Positions 7,803 through 16,201 of a DNA stretch of 38,123 nt are shown piece after piece. How positions within the stretch are numbered: the stretch's first letter is position 1; each line of letters begins with the position of its first letter. Source of the stretch: JAPHTQ01 sp050302275 (GTDB lineage: Bacteria; Pseudomonadota; Gammaproteobacteria; Thiohalomonadales; Thiohalomonadaceae); contig JBNLAT010000029.1 in the NCBI GenBank assembly GCA_050302275.1, positions 1-38,123 on the forward strand, written 5' to 3'. The notes under the pieces are model-generated. The model was not told the DNA's origin. It searched no databases and saw only the letters and a list, made by a program, of their open reading frames with translations. The position numbers and the translations under genes are program-made.

Positions 7803-9299
7803 ATGGACCTCAAAGTCGTTGGAACAGCGGGGGAGCAGTCACAAAAGGGCTGCGCGGCATCGGGATGCGGTAGCAGCAATGACCAGCTCAGTCACTTGCC
7901 GGAAGAGATTCGGCAGAAGGTTCACAATCATCCCTGTTATTCAGAACAGGCCCATCACTACTTCGCCCGCATGCACGTGGCGGTCGCCCCGGCCTGCAAC
8001 ATCCAGTGTAACTACTGCAATCGCAAATACGACTGCGCCAACGAATCTCGCCCTGGCGTAGTCTCCGAGCTGCTGACACCCGACCAGGCGGTGAAAAAGA
8101 CCCTGGCGGTTGCGGCTAACATCCCGCAAATGACCGTCCTTGGTATTGCAGGTCCCGGCGACCCGCTGGCCCAGCCGGAGCGTACCCTGGAAACCTTCCG
8201 TCAGCTTTCCGAGAAAGCCCCCGACATCAAACTCTGTGTCTCCACCAACGGCCTTAACCTGCCCAACGTGGTGGACCAGATCTGCGAACACAACATCGAT
8301 CACGTCACCATCACCATCAACTGCGTCGACCCCAAGGTTGGGGCAAAGATCTATCCCTGGATCTTCTGGGAGAACCGTCGCATTCGTGGCGAGAAGGCCG
8401 CTGCGATTCTGATCGAACAGCAGCAGAAAGGTCTGGAGATGCTGGTCGAGCGTGGTGTGCTGGTTAAAGTTAACTCGGTGATGATTCCCGGGGTTAACGA
8501 CGAACATTTGAAAGAGGTCAGCCGCATCGTTAAGGAGAAGGGCGCCTTCCTGCATAACGTGATGCCGCTGATTGCTGAAGAGGAACACGGCACCTACTAC
8601 GGCATCATGAAGCAGCGTAGTCCGAATGCGAAAGAGTTGCAGGAACTACAGGATGCCTGTGCCGGTGACATGAACATGATGCGCCATTGCCGCCAATGTC
8701 GTGCCGATGCAGTCGGTCTGCTGGGTGAAGATCGTGGTGCCGAGTTTACCCTCGACAAGATCGAAAGCATGGAGATCGATTACGACGCCGCCATGGTAAA
8801 ACGTGCTGCGGTACACGCTGCGATTGAGGAAGAGCTGAAAGCAAAGCAGGATGGCACCGTCGCTACCGTCTCAATCGATTCCCTGCGCAAGAAAGCTAAA
8901 ACCGGTCGCCCGGTATTGATGGCCATCGCCACCAAGGGCGGCGGCATTATCAACCAACACTTTGGTCATGCTACCGAGTTCCTGGTCTACGAAGCTTCCG
9001 ATGACGGTGTGCGTTTTATCGGTCATCGTCGCGCTGATCAATATTGCGTCGGCCAGGACACCTGCAATGAAGATGAGAGCACACTGGATCGGGTCATTGC
9101 AGCACTCGAAGGTTGCGAGGTGATGCTAAGCGCACGTATCGGCCTGCCGCCTTACGAAGCGCTGGAAGCTGCAGGTATTCAGCCGATTAGCGAATACGCC
9201 ATGGAAGAGATCGAAGAGTCGGTTGCCAAGGTTTATCAGGAGATGTTGGAGAGTGGCAAGCTCGACAATATCGTAGACGATGGCGCCAGCGTGGCGTAG
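7803..9299 (+). CDS. nifB: NifB, radical-SAM FeMo-cofactor precursor (NifB-co) synthase
   Basis: This 498-aa enzyme fuses two 4Fe-4S units with a carbide to form NifB-co, the first committed step of FeMo-co synthesis. The radical-SAM motif is CNIQCNYC, with Cys65, Cys69 and Cys72. Further conserved cysteines appear near the N-terminus (CAASGCGSS) and in the MMRHCRQCRADA segment for the auxiliary clusters. The C-terminal ~125 residues are a NifX/NafY-like cofactor-binding domain beginning VLMAIATKGGGIINQHFGHATEF, as in gammaproteobacterial NifB. The ATG at 7803 was chosen over one at 7797 because GGAGG (7792-7796) then sits six bases upstream. It has its own sigma54 promoter and is followed after 12 bases by fdxN. 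Confidence 0.97.
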   Translation: MDLKVVGTAGEQSQKGCAASGCGSSNDQLSHLPEEIRQKVHNHPCYSEQAHHYFARMHVAVAPACNIQCNYCNRKYDCANESRPGVVSELLTPDQAVKKTLAVAANIPQMTVLGIAGPGDPLAQPERTLETFRQLSEKAPDIKLCVSTNGLNLPNVVDQICEHNIDHVTITINCVDPKVGAKIYPWIFWENRRIRGEKAAAILIEQQQKGLEMLVERGVLVKVNSVMIPGVNDEHLKEVSRIVKEKGAFLHNVMPLIAEEEHGTYYGIMKQRSPNAKELQELQDACAGDMNMMRHCRQCRADAVGLLGEDRGAEFTLDKIESMEIDYDAAMVKRAAVHAAIEEELKAKQDGTVATVSIDSLRKKAKTGRPVLMAIATKGGGIINQHFGHATEFLVYEASDDGVRFIGHRRADQYCVGQDTCNEDESTLDRVIAALEGCEVMLSARIGLPPYEALEAAGIQPISEYAMEEIEESVAKVYQEMLESGKLDNIVDDGASVA

Positions 9300-9311
9300 G
9301 AGGATAGGCGA

Positions 9312-9580
9312 ATGTCACTGAAAATTGTCGAACCCTGCGTCAACTGTTTTGCCTGCCTGGAAGTCTGTCCCAGCGATGCCATCGTTGAAGCCAAACCTCA
9401 CTTCCTGATCGAAGCAAAAAAAGCACTGAGTGTGAGGGCGACTTTGCCGAGCCGCAGTGCGCCAGTATCTGCCCGATTGAAGAGGCGATTCTTGCTGCGG
9501 ATGGCACACCAGTGAATCCACTGGGTTCATTGACCAATATTCCTGTGGAAAAATTGAAGCAGTATCAAGCATCCCTGTGA
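9312..9580 (+). pseudogene. fdxN: fdxN-type 2[4Fe-4S] ferredoxin, broken by a -1 frameshift
   Basis: The gene starts with a good AGGAGG site and encodes CVNCFACLEVCPSDAI, the first cluster motif. After ...FLIEAKK the frame is lost and the zero-frame product ends at 9515. The other frame continues without a break as TECEGDFAEPQCASICPIEEAILAADG... to a stop at 9578-9580, exactly the second half of an Azotobacter-type FdxN. The junction is seven A residues (9416-9422) followed by GC. One extra T after the A run would restore the family's CTEC ligand motif. Slipping back one base on A-AAA-AAA would also join the frames but gives STEC, losing one cysteine ligand. A real mutation, a sequence error and programmed slippage are all possible. 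FdxN supports NifB and nitrogenase electron transfer. Confidence 0.85.
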
Positions 9581-9588
9581 GGTGAGTT

Positions 9589-9720
9589 ATGGCACTGTTT
9601 AAAATGATAGTGAAGTGGGCAAGTCGTCAATCAGCACAGCATGCACCGTTTCCTGAGCATGTATGGTCACGCCATAGCGCACTGCTGGTGGCTGCGCGTC
9701 AGGTTTCGCATCGGCGCTGA
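9589..9720 (+). CDS. Small ORF between fdxN and nifO, function unknown
   Basis: This is a 43-aa ORF with GAGGTGAG just upstream of its ATG, nine bases after the fdxN stop and five bases before nifO. It encodes a basic peptide rich in Arg/His/Ser/Ala with no recognisable domain, signal or membrane span. It is too short for prediction on composition. Support comes from the ribosome site and the tight fit between two co-directional nif genes. It may be a real small nif-cluster protein or a remnant. I do not recognise it. Confidence 0.45.
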   Translation: MALFKMIVKWASRQSAQHAPFPEHVWSRHSALLVAARQVSHRR

Positions 9721-9725
9721 AGTTT

Positions 9726-10157
9726 ATGACTACCATCCTGTTCTACGAAAAACCGGGGTGTATCAACAACACCAAGCAGAAGAAGCTGTTGCAGGAAGCC
9801 GGGTATGAGGTGGATGCACGCAATCTGCTAACCGAAGCGTGGAGCAAAGAGAAGCTGGCACCGTATTTTGTCGGCCTGCCGGTAGCGCAGTGGTTCAATC
9901 GCGCAGCACCGATGATCACCAGTGGGGAGATCGTGCCTGAGCTGGTGGATGAAGAGGGGGCCTGGGCGCTGTTACTGGAAGAGCCGTTACTGATTCGACG
10001 TCCGCTGATCCAGATAGGTAATCATCATCTGGTCGGTTTTGAGGAAGAGAAGGTAAATCAGGTGTTGGCGCTAAATTTTGCTGAGGCAGAACCGGGTGAA
10101 CTGGAGCGTTGCCCACGCTATATCGGCCACTCATGTGATGATGAGGCGGAGGCATAA
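9726..10157 (+). CDS. nifO: NifO, ArsC/Spx-like nitrogenase-associated protein
   Basis: This 143-aa protein has a thioredoxin-like ArsC fold. It opens with FYEKPGCINNTKQKKLL (Cys12) and contains PVAQWFNRAAP and LLIRRPLIQIG, the pattern of Azotobacter NifO rather than of true arsenate reductases. NifO has been linked to molybdenum partitioning between nitrogenase and nitrate reductase; the mechanism is not settled. The C-terminus carries two more cysteines (ERCPRYIGHSCDD). It lies between fdxN/small ORF and nifQ, in the same order as in Azotobacter, and ends one base before the nifQ ATG. Confidence 0.9.
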   Translation: MTTILFYEKPGCINNTKQKKLLQEAGYEVDARNLLTEAWSKEKLAPYFVGLPVAQWFNRAAPMITSGEIVPELVDEEGAWALLLEEPLLIRRPLIQIGNHHLVGFEEEKVNQVLALNFAEAEPGELERCPRYIGHSCDDEAEA

Positions 10158-10158
10158 A

Positions 10159-10752
10159 ATGAACACCAACGGGAACACAGCCATGCAAACATCCGTACAG
10201 GATAAAGATGCTGTTTATGCCTTACTCAGCGAGCGTAGTAATGGCAGCGACCTGGCCGACCTCGTTGCCCGTATGCTTGCATCGCAAGCCGCGGGTCTGG
10301 GAGATATGCCGCAACGCCTCGGCCTGACACGGATTCAGTTTGCCCATCTGTTACAGCAGCTCTTTAATCTCGATGAAAGCAGTGACTTCGAGCAGTACGG
10401 CGGTGAGCTGGATCTGAGCCGTAGCCCTGAGCATGAAGACCTACGCAATCTTTTCCTTGAGCACACCCTGGAAGGTATGACGCAAGAGACCGCAGAGTGG
10501 GTCGCCGATATGCTGGTGGCTGGTTGTATGGGAGGCGATCACCTGTGGCAGGATCTGGGGCTCTGGTCGCGTAAAGACCTGACTGCGTTGATTCGTTCCG
10601 CCTTTGCACCGCTGGCTGACAAGAATACCCAGGACATGAAGTGGAAAAAATTCTTCTACAAACAGCTCTGTGTCCGTGAAGGTGTCTATGCCTGTCGCGC
10701 CCCTTCATGTCAGGTTTGTGCGGATTACAGCAACTGTTTCGGGCCCGAATAG
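10159..10752 (+). CDS. nifQ: NifQ, molybdenum donor for FeMo-cofactor synthesis
   Basis: This 197-aa protein ends with KQLCVREGVYACRAPSCQVC followed by ADYSNCFGPE, giving the diagnostic CX4CX2CX5C motif that holds the Mo-Fe-S cluster. NifQ delivers molybdenum to NifEN/NifH during cofactor maturation. The start at 10159 follows the nifO stop by one base. An alternative ATG lies at 10183. Translation is presumably coupled to nifO. The next gene begins about 70 bases downstream. Confidence 0.94.
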   Translation: MNTNGNTAMQTSVQDKDAVYALLSERSNGSDLADLVARMLASQAAGLGDMPQRLGLTRIQFAHLLQQLFNLDESSDFEQYGGELDLSRSPEHEDLRNLFLEHTLEGMTQETAEWVADMLVAGCMGGDHLWQDLGLWSRKDLTALIRSAFAPLADKNTQDMKWKKFFYKQLCVREGVYACRAPSCQVCADYSNCFGPE

Positions 10753-10823
10753 CCCAAAATGGTTCTCGCACCCTGATACGGTGTTGCATAATGTCCCTGT
10801 TCCCAACAAAACGGTAATCAGGG

Positions 10824-11759
10824 ATGCCCAAAGCATACAGCCATATCGTTCTTGCACTACTACTGACAACCTCTGCCCAGTTGTACGCGATCGACACGAT
10901 CTTTAGTCATCCACAACCTGTCACCATTGCCAACCTGCCAACAGGTTATGGCGGTACTCCCATCAGTACTGAAGAGCCGTTTGTTTCCCGGGATGGTCGT
11001 TTCCTGTTCTTTAATAGCGGCGACAAGGAGAATCACAAAGATCTTCATTTCGCTGAATGGAAGCAGGGTGGCTGGCGCTATCGTGGCGAGGTTGACGACA
11101 AGGTAAACACGGCGAAAGAGGTAGAGGGTAATCCCAGCATGGATGCTGCCTACAACTTTTTCTACATCGATTCGTCGACCAAGACCATGGTGCGAAAATC
11201 CCGTTTCTATCCGATTACTGGAAAGTTGGGTGCCTTACGTGATGAAAAGGGTGTGCCGGAAAGGGATGTGAAACCGTTTAAGCGTTTTAAGGGCAATATG
11301 GGTGTTGAGGTCAGTGCCGATGGTAATACGCTCTACTTCTCTCGAGCCACCTGGCAGATGCGCGGTTTCTCACTTGGTCCGTTTGAGGATTCCGACATCC
11401 TCTTTAGTCGACGTCAGGACGGTAAATACATTTACGATGAAGTGGAGGCGAAACGGGTGATGCAGTACATCAATACCCCCGATCTGGAATACGCCGCTTC
11501 CATTTCTGAAAATGGACTGGAGCTTTTTTTCACTCGTCTATCCATGGCCGATCTGAAAAAAGGTAAGGTGCATTCACAGATCATGCACGCTACGCGTAGC
11601 AACACTATGGAAGTCTTTGGTATGCCACAGCCAATTGCAGCAATTGGTAACGATGACTTTGTTGAAGGGCCGAGTATCGGACCTGATGGTAGTGAACTCT
11701 ATTACCATAAGCGTGTGGGTGAAAAATTCAGGCTCTACAAGGTAACACGACAACCATGA
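10824..11759 (+). CDS. Secreted PD40-type beta-propeller protein upstream of draG
   Basis: The 311-aa product has an N-terminal signal sequence (MPKAYSHIVLALLLTTSAQLYA), so it is probably periplasmic. The body holds about five PD40/TolB-like blade motifs of the form sxDGxxLyF, visible as VSRDGRFLFFNS, VSADGNTLYFSR, ISENGLELFFTR and IGPDGSELYYHK. No catalytic residues are evident. Such propellers usually bind proteins or small ligands. Its stop overlaps the draG start (ATGA), so the two are co-translated, which is odd for a secreted protein next to a cytoplasmic regulator. No specific function can be assigned. Confidence 0.75.
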   Translation: MPKAYSHIVLALLLTTSAQLYAIDTIFSHPQPVTIANLPTGYGGTPISTEEPFVSRDGRFLFFNSGDKENHKDLHFAEWKQGGWRYRGEVDDKVNTAKEVEGNPSMDAAYNFFYIDSSTKTMVRKSRFYPITGKLGALRDEKGVPERDVKPFKRFKGNMGVEVSADGNTLYFSRATWQMRGFSLGPFEDSDILFSRRQDGKYIYDEVEAKRVMQYINTPDLEYAASISENGLELFFTRLSMADLKKGKVHSQIMHATRSNTMEVFGMPQPIAAIGNDDFVEGPSIGPDGSELYYHKRVGEKFRLYKVTRQP

Positions 11760-12649
11760 GTGAGATTGAACAGCGAGCCGTTGCAGCCTATCTGGGGCTC
11801 GCTGTCGGCGATGCCCTGGGCGCCACTGTGGAATTCATGACGCCGCGTGAAATAGAGCACAAACATGGTGTGCATCGAGAGATTGTCGGTGGCGGTTGGC
11901 TGCATCTCAAACCGGGTATGGTCACCGATGACACTACCATGAGTCTGGCACTTGGTGATGCGCTGCTCGAGGCGCAAGGTGTTGATGCGCAGCTAATAGG
12001 CAAACATTTCGATCAATGGATGCGCAATAAGCCGGTCGATATCGGCAATACGGTACGTCGCGGCATTCTCAATTTCCGAAACAAGGGTGAACTTAGCGTG
12101 CCGCCTAATGAGTACGACGGCGGTAACGGCGCCTGTATGCGTGTTTTACCCGTCGCTATCGCGACTTTGGGACAGGAGGAAGCCGTAGTACGTGCTGCAG
12201 TGGAGGCCCAGTCCCACCTAACCCATAACAATCCGCTATCTGATGCCGGGACATGGTGCGTAGTGCAGATGTTACATATGGCCATGCAAGGAGAAAGTAT
12301 TGCCGCACTGCGTCAGGGACCGGTGGAGGCGCTACTTCAGGCACACCCTGAGTTTGTCTTCCGCCGCAAAAAGCGCACGGAAAATCCCAGTGGCTTTATT
12401 GTGCATACCATGCGTGCCGTGTTCGGCGCGCTATTTGATACTGATAACTTCGAAGATTGCCTGATAGATGTGGTGAACCGAGGAGGGGATGCGGATACCA
12501 CGGGTGCCATCGCTGGAATGATCGCCGGTGCCCTCTATGGCTACGATGCGATTCCAGAGCGCTGGTTGAATAAGTTGGCTGGTGATAGCGAGCGCCTGTG
12601 TCGTGAACAGGCGTTGGCTCTGCTGAATCTTTCTATTGCTGCGGCCTGA
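11756..12649 (+). CDS. draG: DraG, ADP-ribosyl-[dinitrogenase reductase] hydrolase
   Basis: The product is 297 aa, close to the ~294 aa of Rhodospirillum DraG. It is a cytoplasmic dimanganese hydrolase that removes ADP-ribose from the arginine of nitrogenase Fe protein and so reactivates it. The metal motifs are VTDDTTMSLAL (Thr57-Asp58-Asp59-Thr60) and GGDADTTGAIAGMIAGALYG (from residue 243). The N-terminal AYLGLAVGDALGATVEFM is also typical. The partner transferase gene draT, often adjacent, is not in the window. The 3' end overlaps the convergent Crp/Fnr gene by 17 bases. Specificity as DraG rather than a generic ADP-ribosylglycohydrolase is supported by the nif context and length. Confidence 0.88.
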   Translation: MSEIEQRAVAAYLGLAVGDALGATVEFMTPREIEHKHGVHREIVGGGWLHLKPGMVTDDTTMSLALGDALLEAQGVDAQLIGKHFDQWMRNKPVDIGNTVRRGILNFRNKGELSVPPNEYDGGNGACMRVLPVAIATLGQEEAVVRAAVEAQSHLTHNNPLSDAGTWCVVQMLHMAMQGESIAALRQGPVEALLQAHPEFVFRRKKRTENPSGFIVHTMRAVFGALFDTDNFEDCLIDVVNRGGDADTTGAIAGMIAGALYGYDAIPERWLNKLAGDSERLCREQALALLNLSIAAA

Positions 12650-13292
12650 TCCTCTCCGCCAGACCCTCACTATCGAGAATCGTTACCACGCCGCGTTTGG
12701 TCTCTACCATTCCCTGAGTAGTAAATCCCTGCATAACCCGTGCGATCACTTCGCGACTGGTGCCAAGATGTCCGGCCAGTTCCTGTTGGGTTTGATGGAC
12801 CTCACCGGCATCGTTGGCGTGACTGAGTAGAAATGCTGCCAGACGTTGATCCAGGTTGAATGAATGGACCTGTTCCAGCTCATTCATCAGTCGGAATACC
12901 AGCGTCGAAAGGGCATGCACCGTCATATTCTGTATCGTTGCTTCAGCTTCGAACAGGCGGCGATAGAGAGGGCCCGGGATCAGGGCAACCTCTGTATCAG
13001 CATCGCTCTCAACCCAGGCCGGATAACGTAGATCGTTGAACAGACAGTTAAGCGCCAGTACGCAGGTTTCGCCAGGCCGGATAAAGTAGAGCGTTGCTTC
13101 GTTACCTTGGGGGGTATAGGTAAATACACGTAACTGTCCGCGTGTAACCAGATAAGCGCCAGAAACCTGTTGGCCCTTGTGAATGATTTCACCGGCTTTT
13201 TTCAGTTCAATTAGCTGGGTGCCTTTCTGCAGAAGTTGCATACCTTGAGGTGAAAGCTTCAGGTAATCATGCAAAATATCCTTGTTGGCCAT
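12633..13292 (-). CDS. Crp/Fnr-family transcriptional regulator
   Basis: About 219 aa: an N-terminal cyclic-nucleotide-binding-like beta barrel (KKAGEIIHKGQQVSGAYLVTRGQLRVFTYTP), a dimer helix, and a C-terminal winged helix with recognition region LAGHLGTSREVIARVMQGF. The N-terminal FNR-type Fe-S cysteine cluster is missing. Two cysteines (VLALNCLFND region) lie near the end of the sensor domain. Start choice is uncertain: the frame is open upstream to a TTG at 13355 overlapping the peroxidase stop, and another ATG lies at 13346. The ATG at 13292 fits the family length best, though its ribosome site is weak. It probably responds to redox or nitrogen oxides and may control the di-haem peroxidase upstream in the same operon. 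Confidence 0.8.
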   Translation of the reverse strand: MANKDILHDYLKLSPQGMQLLQKGTQLIELKKAGEIIHKGQQVSGAYLVTRGQLRVFTYTPQGNEATLYFIRPGETCVLALNCLFNDLRYPAWVESDADTEVALIPGPLYRRLFEAEATIQNMTVHALSTLVFRLMNELEQVHSFNLDQRLAAFLLSHANDAGEVHQTQQELAGHLGTSREVIARVMQGFTTQGMVETKRGVVTILDSEGLAERIRPQQ

Positions 13293-13351
13293 GCCGCCGT
13301 ACCCCGCACATACATTAATGCGGTGATTATCCAACGTCTGTAGCATGATAT

Positions 13352-14695
13352 TCAATGTTTGGCTGAAGCCCGTTTTAGCGTGTCACTGCTCAGTGCATTG
13401 AGGAAGGCGACGATGTCGTTGACTTCGTCATCGCTTAGTTTGCGCTGGGTATGTTCGTAGAGAACGGGCTCCTGATCGGACCAGCGTAACATGTGACCCG
13501 TATAGCTGCGTTGCGCAGCGGACATGATGCGTACCACCTCATCCAGTTTGGTTACCGAACCATTGTGTAACCAGGGGCCAGTGAGCGCGACATTACGTAG
13601 TGATGGTACACGCCAGTAGCCACTGCCGCTAAGCCGAGGGGCCGCGCCCTTATCGTCCATCAGGCGATAGCGTAACGTTGCAGGTATGGGTGTTACCGGG
13701 AACGGGCGCATCGGTTGGGTTGTGTCGAAAAGACTGGCGGCGCTGAAGTTCGGTCCATAGTGGCAGCTTATGCAGCCAACCGACTGAAACAATCCCATGC
13801 CGCGTAGTTGTTGCGTTGTCAGTGCATTGATATCGCCACGAACAAAACGATCATAAGGGGTGTCTGCTGCGATCAGCGTGCGTTCGTAGGCGGCAATCGC
13901 CATGGCGATGCGTTCAATGGTGATGGTTTCATCGCCGAAGACCGTGGCAAATGCAATTCGGTAATCTGCCTTGCTGCGAACCTGCTCTTCAACCGCCTGC
14001 CAGGATGGCATCCCCATCTCTACGGGATTGATTAGTGGACCTTTGGCCTGCTCTTCCAGGGAGGCGGCACGGCCATCCCAGAACAGACGTGCCTGAAAGG
14101 CGGCGTTCCATACTGTCGGCGCATTACGCCCACCTACCTGTCCGTCTATCCCCAGCGAAGTTGCACGACCATCGGCGCCGGCCAGGGATTTTATGCCATG
14201 ACAGGAAGCGCAGGAGAGTGTGTTATCACGGGAGAGTGACTGGTCAAAAAAGAGTCGTTTTCCCAGTTCCACTTTCTCTGCTGTTGTGGGATTGTCAGCA
14301 GGCGCTGGTGCCTGTTGTGGCAGTGTTTGCCAGCGATAGGATTTGTCGGAATAGGGTGTTGCCGGGGTGGTTTGTCGGTCGGATAAGTCCAATAGACGAT
14401 ATTGCGGTGGCTCGGTCCGTGCCGCGGGAATAGTTGTACCATGCGGCAGTGCAACGCGCTCGATAAACGGGTCGATCAGGTACTGTGGATACCACGCCAC
14501 ACCGATGATGATAAGTAATTTCAGGGCAAAGGCGAGCACACCGGAACCAAGTGCGGTCGCCAGCAACAGGCGTTTATGCCCAGCCAGCCGCGCCAGGGGG
14601 CCCAGTTCCGTATGTACCATGTAGAGCAGGCCTGAGGTGGCAATCATTATCGCGACAAGGCCAATCATCAGCAGATCAAAAGGAGCGTTATTCAT
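13352..14695 (-). CDS. Membrane-anchored di-haem cytochrome c peroxidase (CcpA/MauG family)
   Basis: This 447-aa protein has two N-terminal membrane helices (about residues 8-30 and 42-70), followed by a periplasmic domain with two c-type haem sites, CASCH (near residue 161) and CISCH (residues 308-312). Conserved family stretches are present: ELGKRLFFDQSLSRDNTLSC, RNAPTVWNAAF, FWDGRAASLEEQA, and late WRVPSLRNVALTGPWLHNG. It probably reduces hydrogen peroxide with electrons from small cytochromes, or modifies a partner as MauG does. The double membrane anchor in place of a simple signal peptide is less usual. It forms a minus-strand pair with the Crp/Fnr gene, whose open frame overlaps its stop. 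Confidence 0.85.
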   Translation of the reverse strand: MNNAPFDLLMIGLVAIMIATSGLLYMVHTELGPLARLAGHKRLLLATALGSGVLAFALKLLIIIGVAWYPQYLIDPFIERVALPHGTTIPAARTEPPQYRLLDLSDRQTTPATPYSDKSYRWQTLPQQAPAPADNPTTAEKVELGKRLFFDQSLSRDNTLSCASCHGIKSLAGADGRATSLGIDGQVGGRNAPTVWNAAFQARLFWDGRAASLEEQAKGPLINPVEMGMPSWQAVEEQVRSKADYRIAFATVFGDETITIERIAMAIAAYERTLIAADTPYDRFVRGDINALTTQQLRGMGLFQSVGCISCHYGPNFSAASLFDTTQPMRPFPVTPIPATLRYRLMDDKGAAPRLSGSGYWRVPSLRNVALTGPWLHNGSVTKLDEVVRIMSAAQRSYTGHMLRWSDQEPVLYEHTQRKLSDDEVNDIVAFLNALSSDTLKRASAKH

Positions 14696-14806
14696 CTCAC
14701 TAATCGGTCATTATGGAAGTGACGATCAGGAGCGTATCTACCCCGAGATGAGTGTTCTGTAGCAAAGGTTACACAGGGAGTAAGGTGCTGTATCCTTGCC
14801 TGCCTT

Positions 14807-16171
14807 ATGCCAAAGCCCCTGAAAACAGCCATTCCTTACCGTGAGCCCGAGCGCCTGTTTGCGCCATTGGCAAATGAGCCGTGGGCGATCTGGCTCGACA
14901 GTGGCTGCGGGTCAATGCAGGGACGTTACGACATCATGGTGGCGGAACCATCGGTGACGCTACTGACCCATAGCGATGGTGTGACGCTTATCGAAACAGC
15001 GGGTGAACAAAGCCGCAATGATGGCGATCCGTTTACCCTGTTACAGAAGCAATTGGCTCAATGTACTGCAATGCCCATGGATGGAATCCCTTTTGCTGGC
15101 GGAGCTGTCGGCTATTTCGGCTATGATCTCTGCCGCCTGATCGAACAGCTACCTAACACCGCTGAAGACGATACCGATTTACCCTATATGGCTGTGGGCA
15201 TCTACGACTGGGCACTGGTCTGCGATCGGCAGGAGAAACAGTGTTGGTTAGTATCGAACAGAATCGATAGCGATTCGCGTTGGCAGGCATTGGTTGAGCG
15301 ATTCTCAGCCAATGAGACGAATATCGAATATCCCAGTCTTCAGGCTACCTCGGCTATTAGCTCAAACATGGATCGTGATCGTTACGCGACCGCTTTCCAG
15401 AAAGTACAGCACTATCTGGAAGATGGCGACTGCTATCAGATCAATCTCGCTCAACGCTTCAGTGTGTCGGTGGAAGGGAGTTCCTGGGACGGATATTTGA
15501 AAATGCGCGAGTTAGGCGGTGGGCCCTTTTCTGCCTGGCTGAATCTGCCGGGGTTTCAGGTGCTGAGCACTTCTCCAGAACGTTTTCTGAAACTCTTCAG
15601 CAATCGGGTGGAAAGCAAACCCATTAAAGGCACTCGTCGTCGTCTTGCCGATCCTGAGCAGGATAAACGTTTAGCAGATGAATTACAGAACAGCAGCAAA
15701 GACAGAGCAGAGAACCTGATGATTGTCGATCTGCTGCGTAACGATTTAGGTAAAAGCTGTCGCGTCGGTTCGGTTAAAGTGCCTGAGCTGTTTACGCTGG
15801 AGAGCCACACAACAGTTCACCATCTGGTCAGTACCGTTATCGGCGAACTGGATGAATGTAAGGATGCCCTGGATCTGTTGAAAGGTTGCTTCCCTGGCGG
15901 TTCGATTACTGGCGCGCCGAAACTGCGGGCTATGGAGATTATCGAAGAGTTGGAGCCACATCGTCGCGGTGTTTACTGTGGAGCGATCGGTTATATCGGT
16001 TTTGACGGCAACATGGATTGCAATATCGCTATTCGTACCGCGGTTCACAAAGCGGGCAACCTCTATTACTCAGCGGGTGGTGGCATTGTGCGCGATTCTG
16101 ACTGCGAACAGGAGTATCAAGAGAGCCTGGATAAGGCGGCAGTATTTTTCGCCTGTTTCGAAAAGCAGTAA
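14807..16171 (+). CDS. pabB: Aminodeoxychorismate synthase component I (PabB)
   Basis: This 454-aa chorismate-utilising enzyme makes 4-amino-4-deoxychorismate for folate synthesis. The C-terminal catalytic domain shows the PIKGTRRR motif, whose Lys is the PabB active-site residue, followed by HHLVSTVIGEL, FPGGSITGAPKLRAMEIIEELE and GYIGFDGNMDCNIAIRT. The N-terminal part is shorter than in TrpE, and the PIKGT Lys argues for PabB over anthranilate synthase. No convincing ribosome site precedes the ATG. It is divergent from the peroxidase gene and is a housekeeping gene within the nif-related region. Confidence 0.92.
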   Translation: MPKPLKTAIPYREPERLFAPLANEPWAIWLDSGCGSMQGRYDIMVAEPSVTLLTHSDGVTLIETAGEQSRNDGDPFTLLQKQLAQCTAMPMDGIPFAGGAVGYFGYDLCRLIEQLPNTAEDDTDLPYMAVGIYDWALVCDRQEKQCWLVSNRIDSDSRWQALVERFSANETNIEYPSLQATSAISSNMDRDRYATAFQKVQHYLEDGDCYQINLAQRFSVSVEGSSWDGYLKMRELGGGPFSAWLNLPGFQVLSTSPERFLKLFSNRVESKPIKGTRRRLADPEQDKRLADELQNSSKDRAENLMIVDLLRNDLGKSCRVGSVKVPELFTLESHTTVHHLVSTVIGELDECKDALDLLKGCFPGGSITGAPKLRAMEIIEELEPHRRGVYCGAIGYIGFDGNMDCNIAIRTAVHKAGNLYYSAGGGIVRDSDCEQEYQESLDKAAVFFACFEKQ

Positions 16172-16201
16172 CCAAAGCAATTCTGAGATGGGTTCTAGCT
16201 G

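Noticed and set aside
10753..10823. A separate nif-type promoter between nifQ and the propeller gene
   Set aside because: No TGGCAC-N5-TTGC element or TGT-N10-ACA site was found in the 70-base gap; read-through from nifQ is simpler.
13293..13355. N-terminal extension of the Crp/Fnr regulator from TTG 13355 or ATG 13346
   Set aside because: The added residues do not resemble family N-termini and neither start has a ribosome site. It is kept only as an alternative in the annotation.
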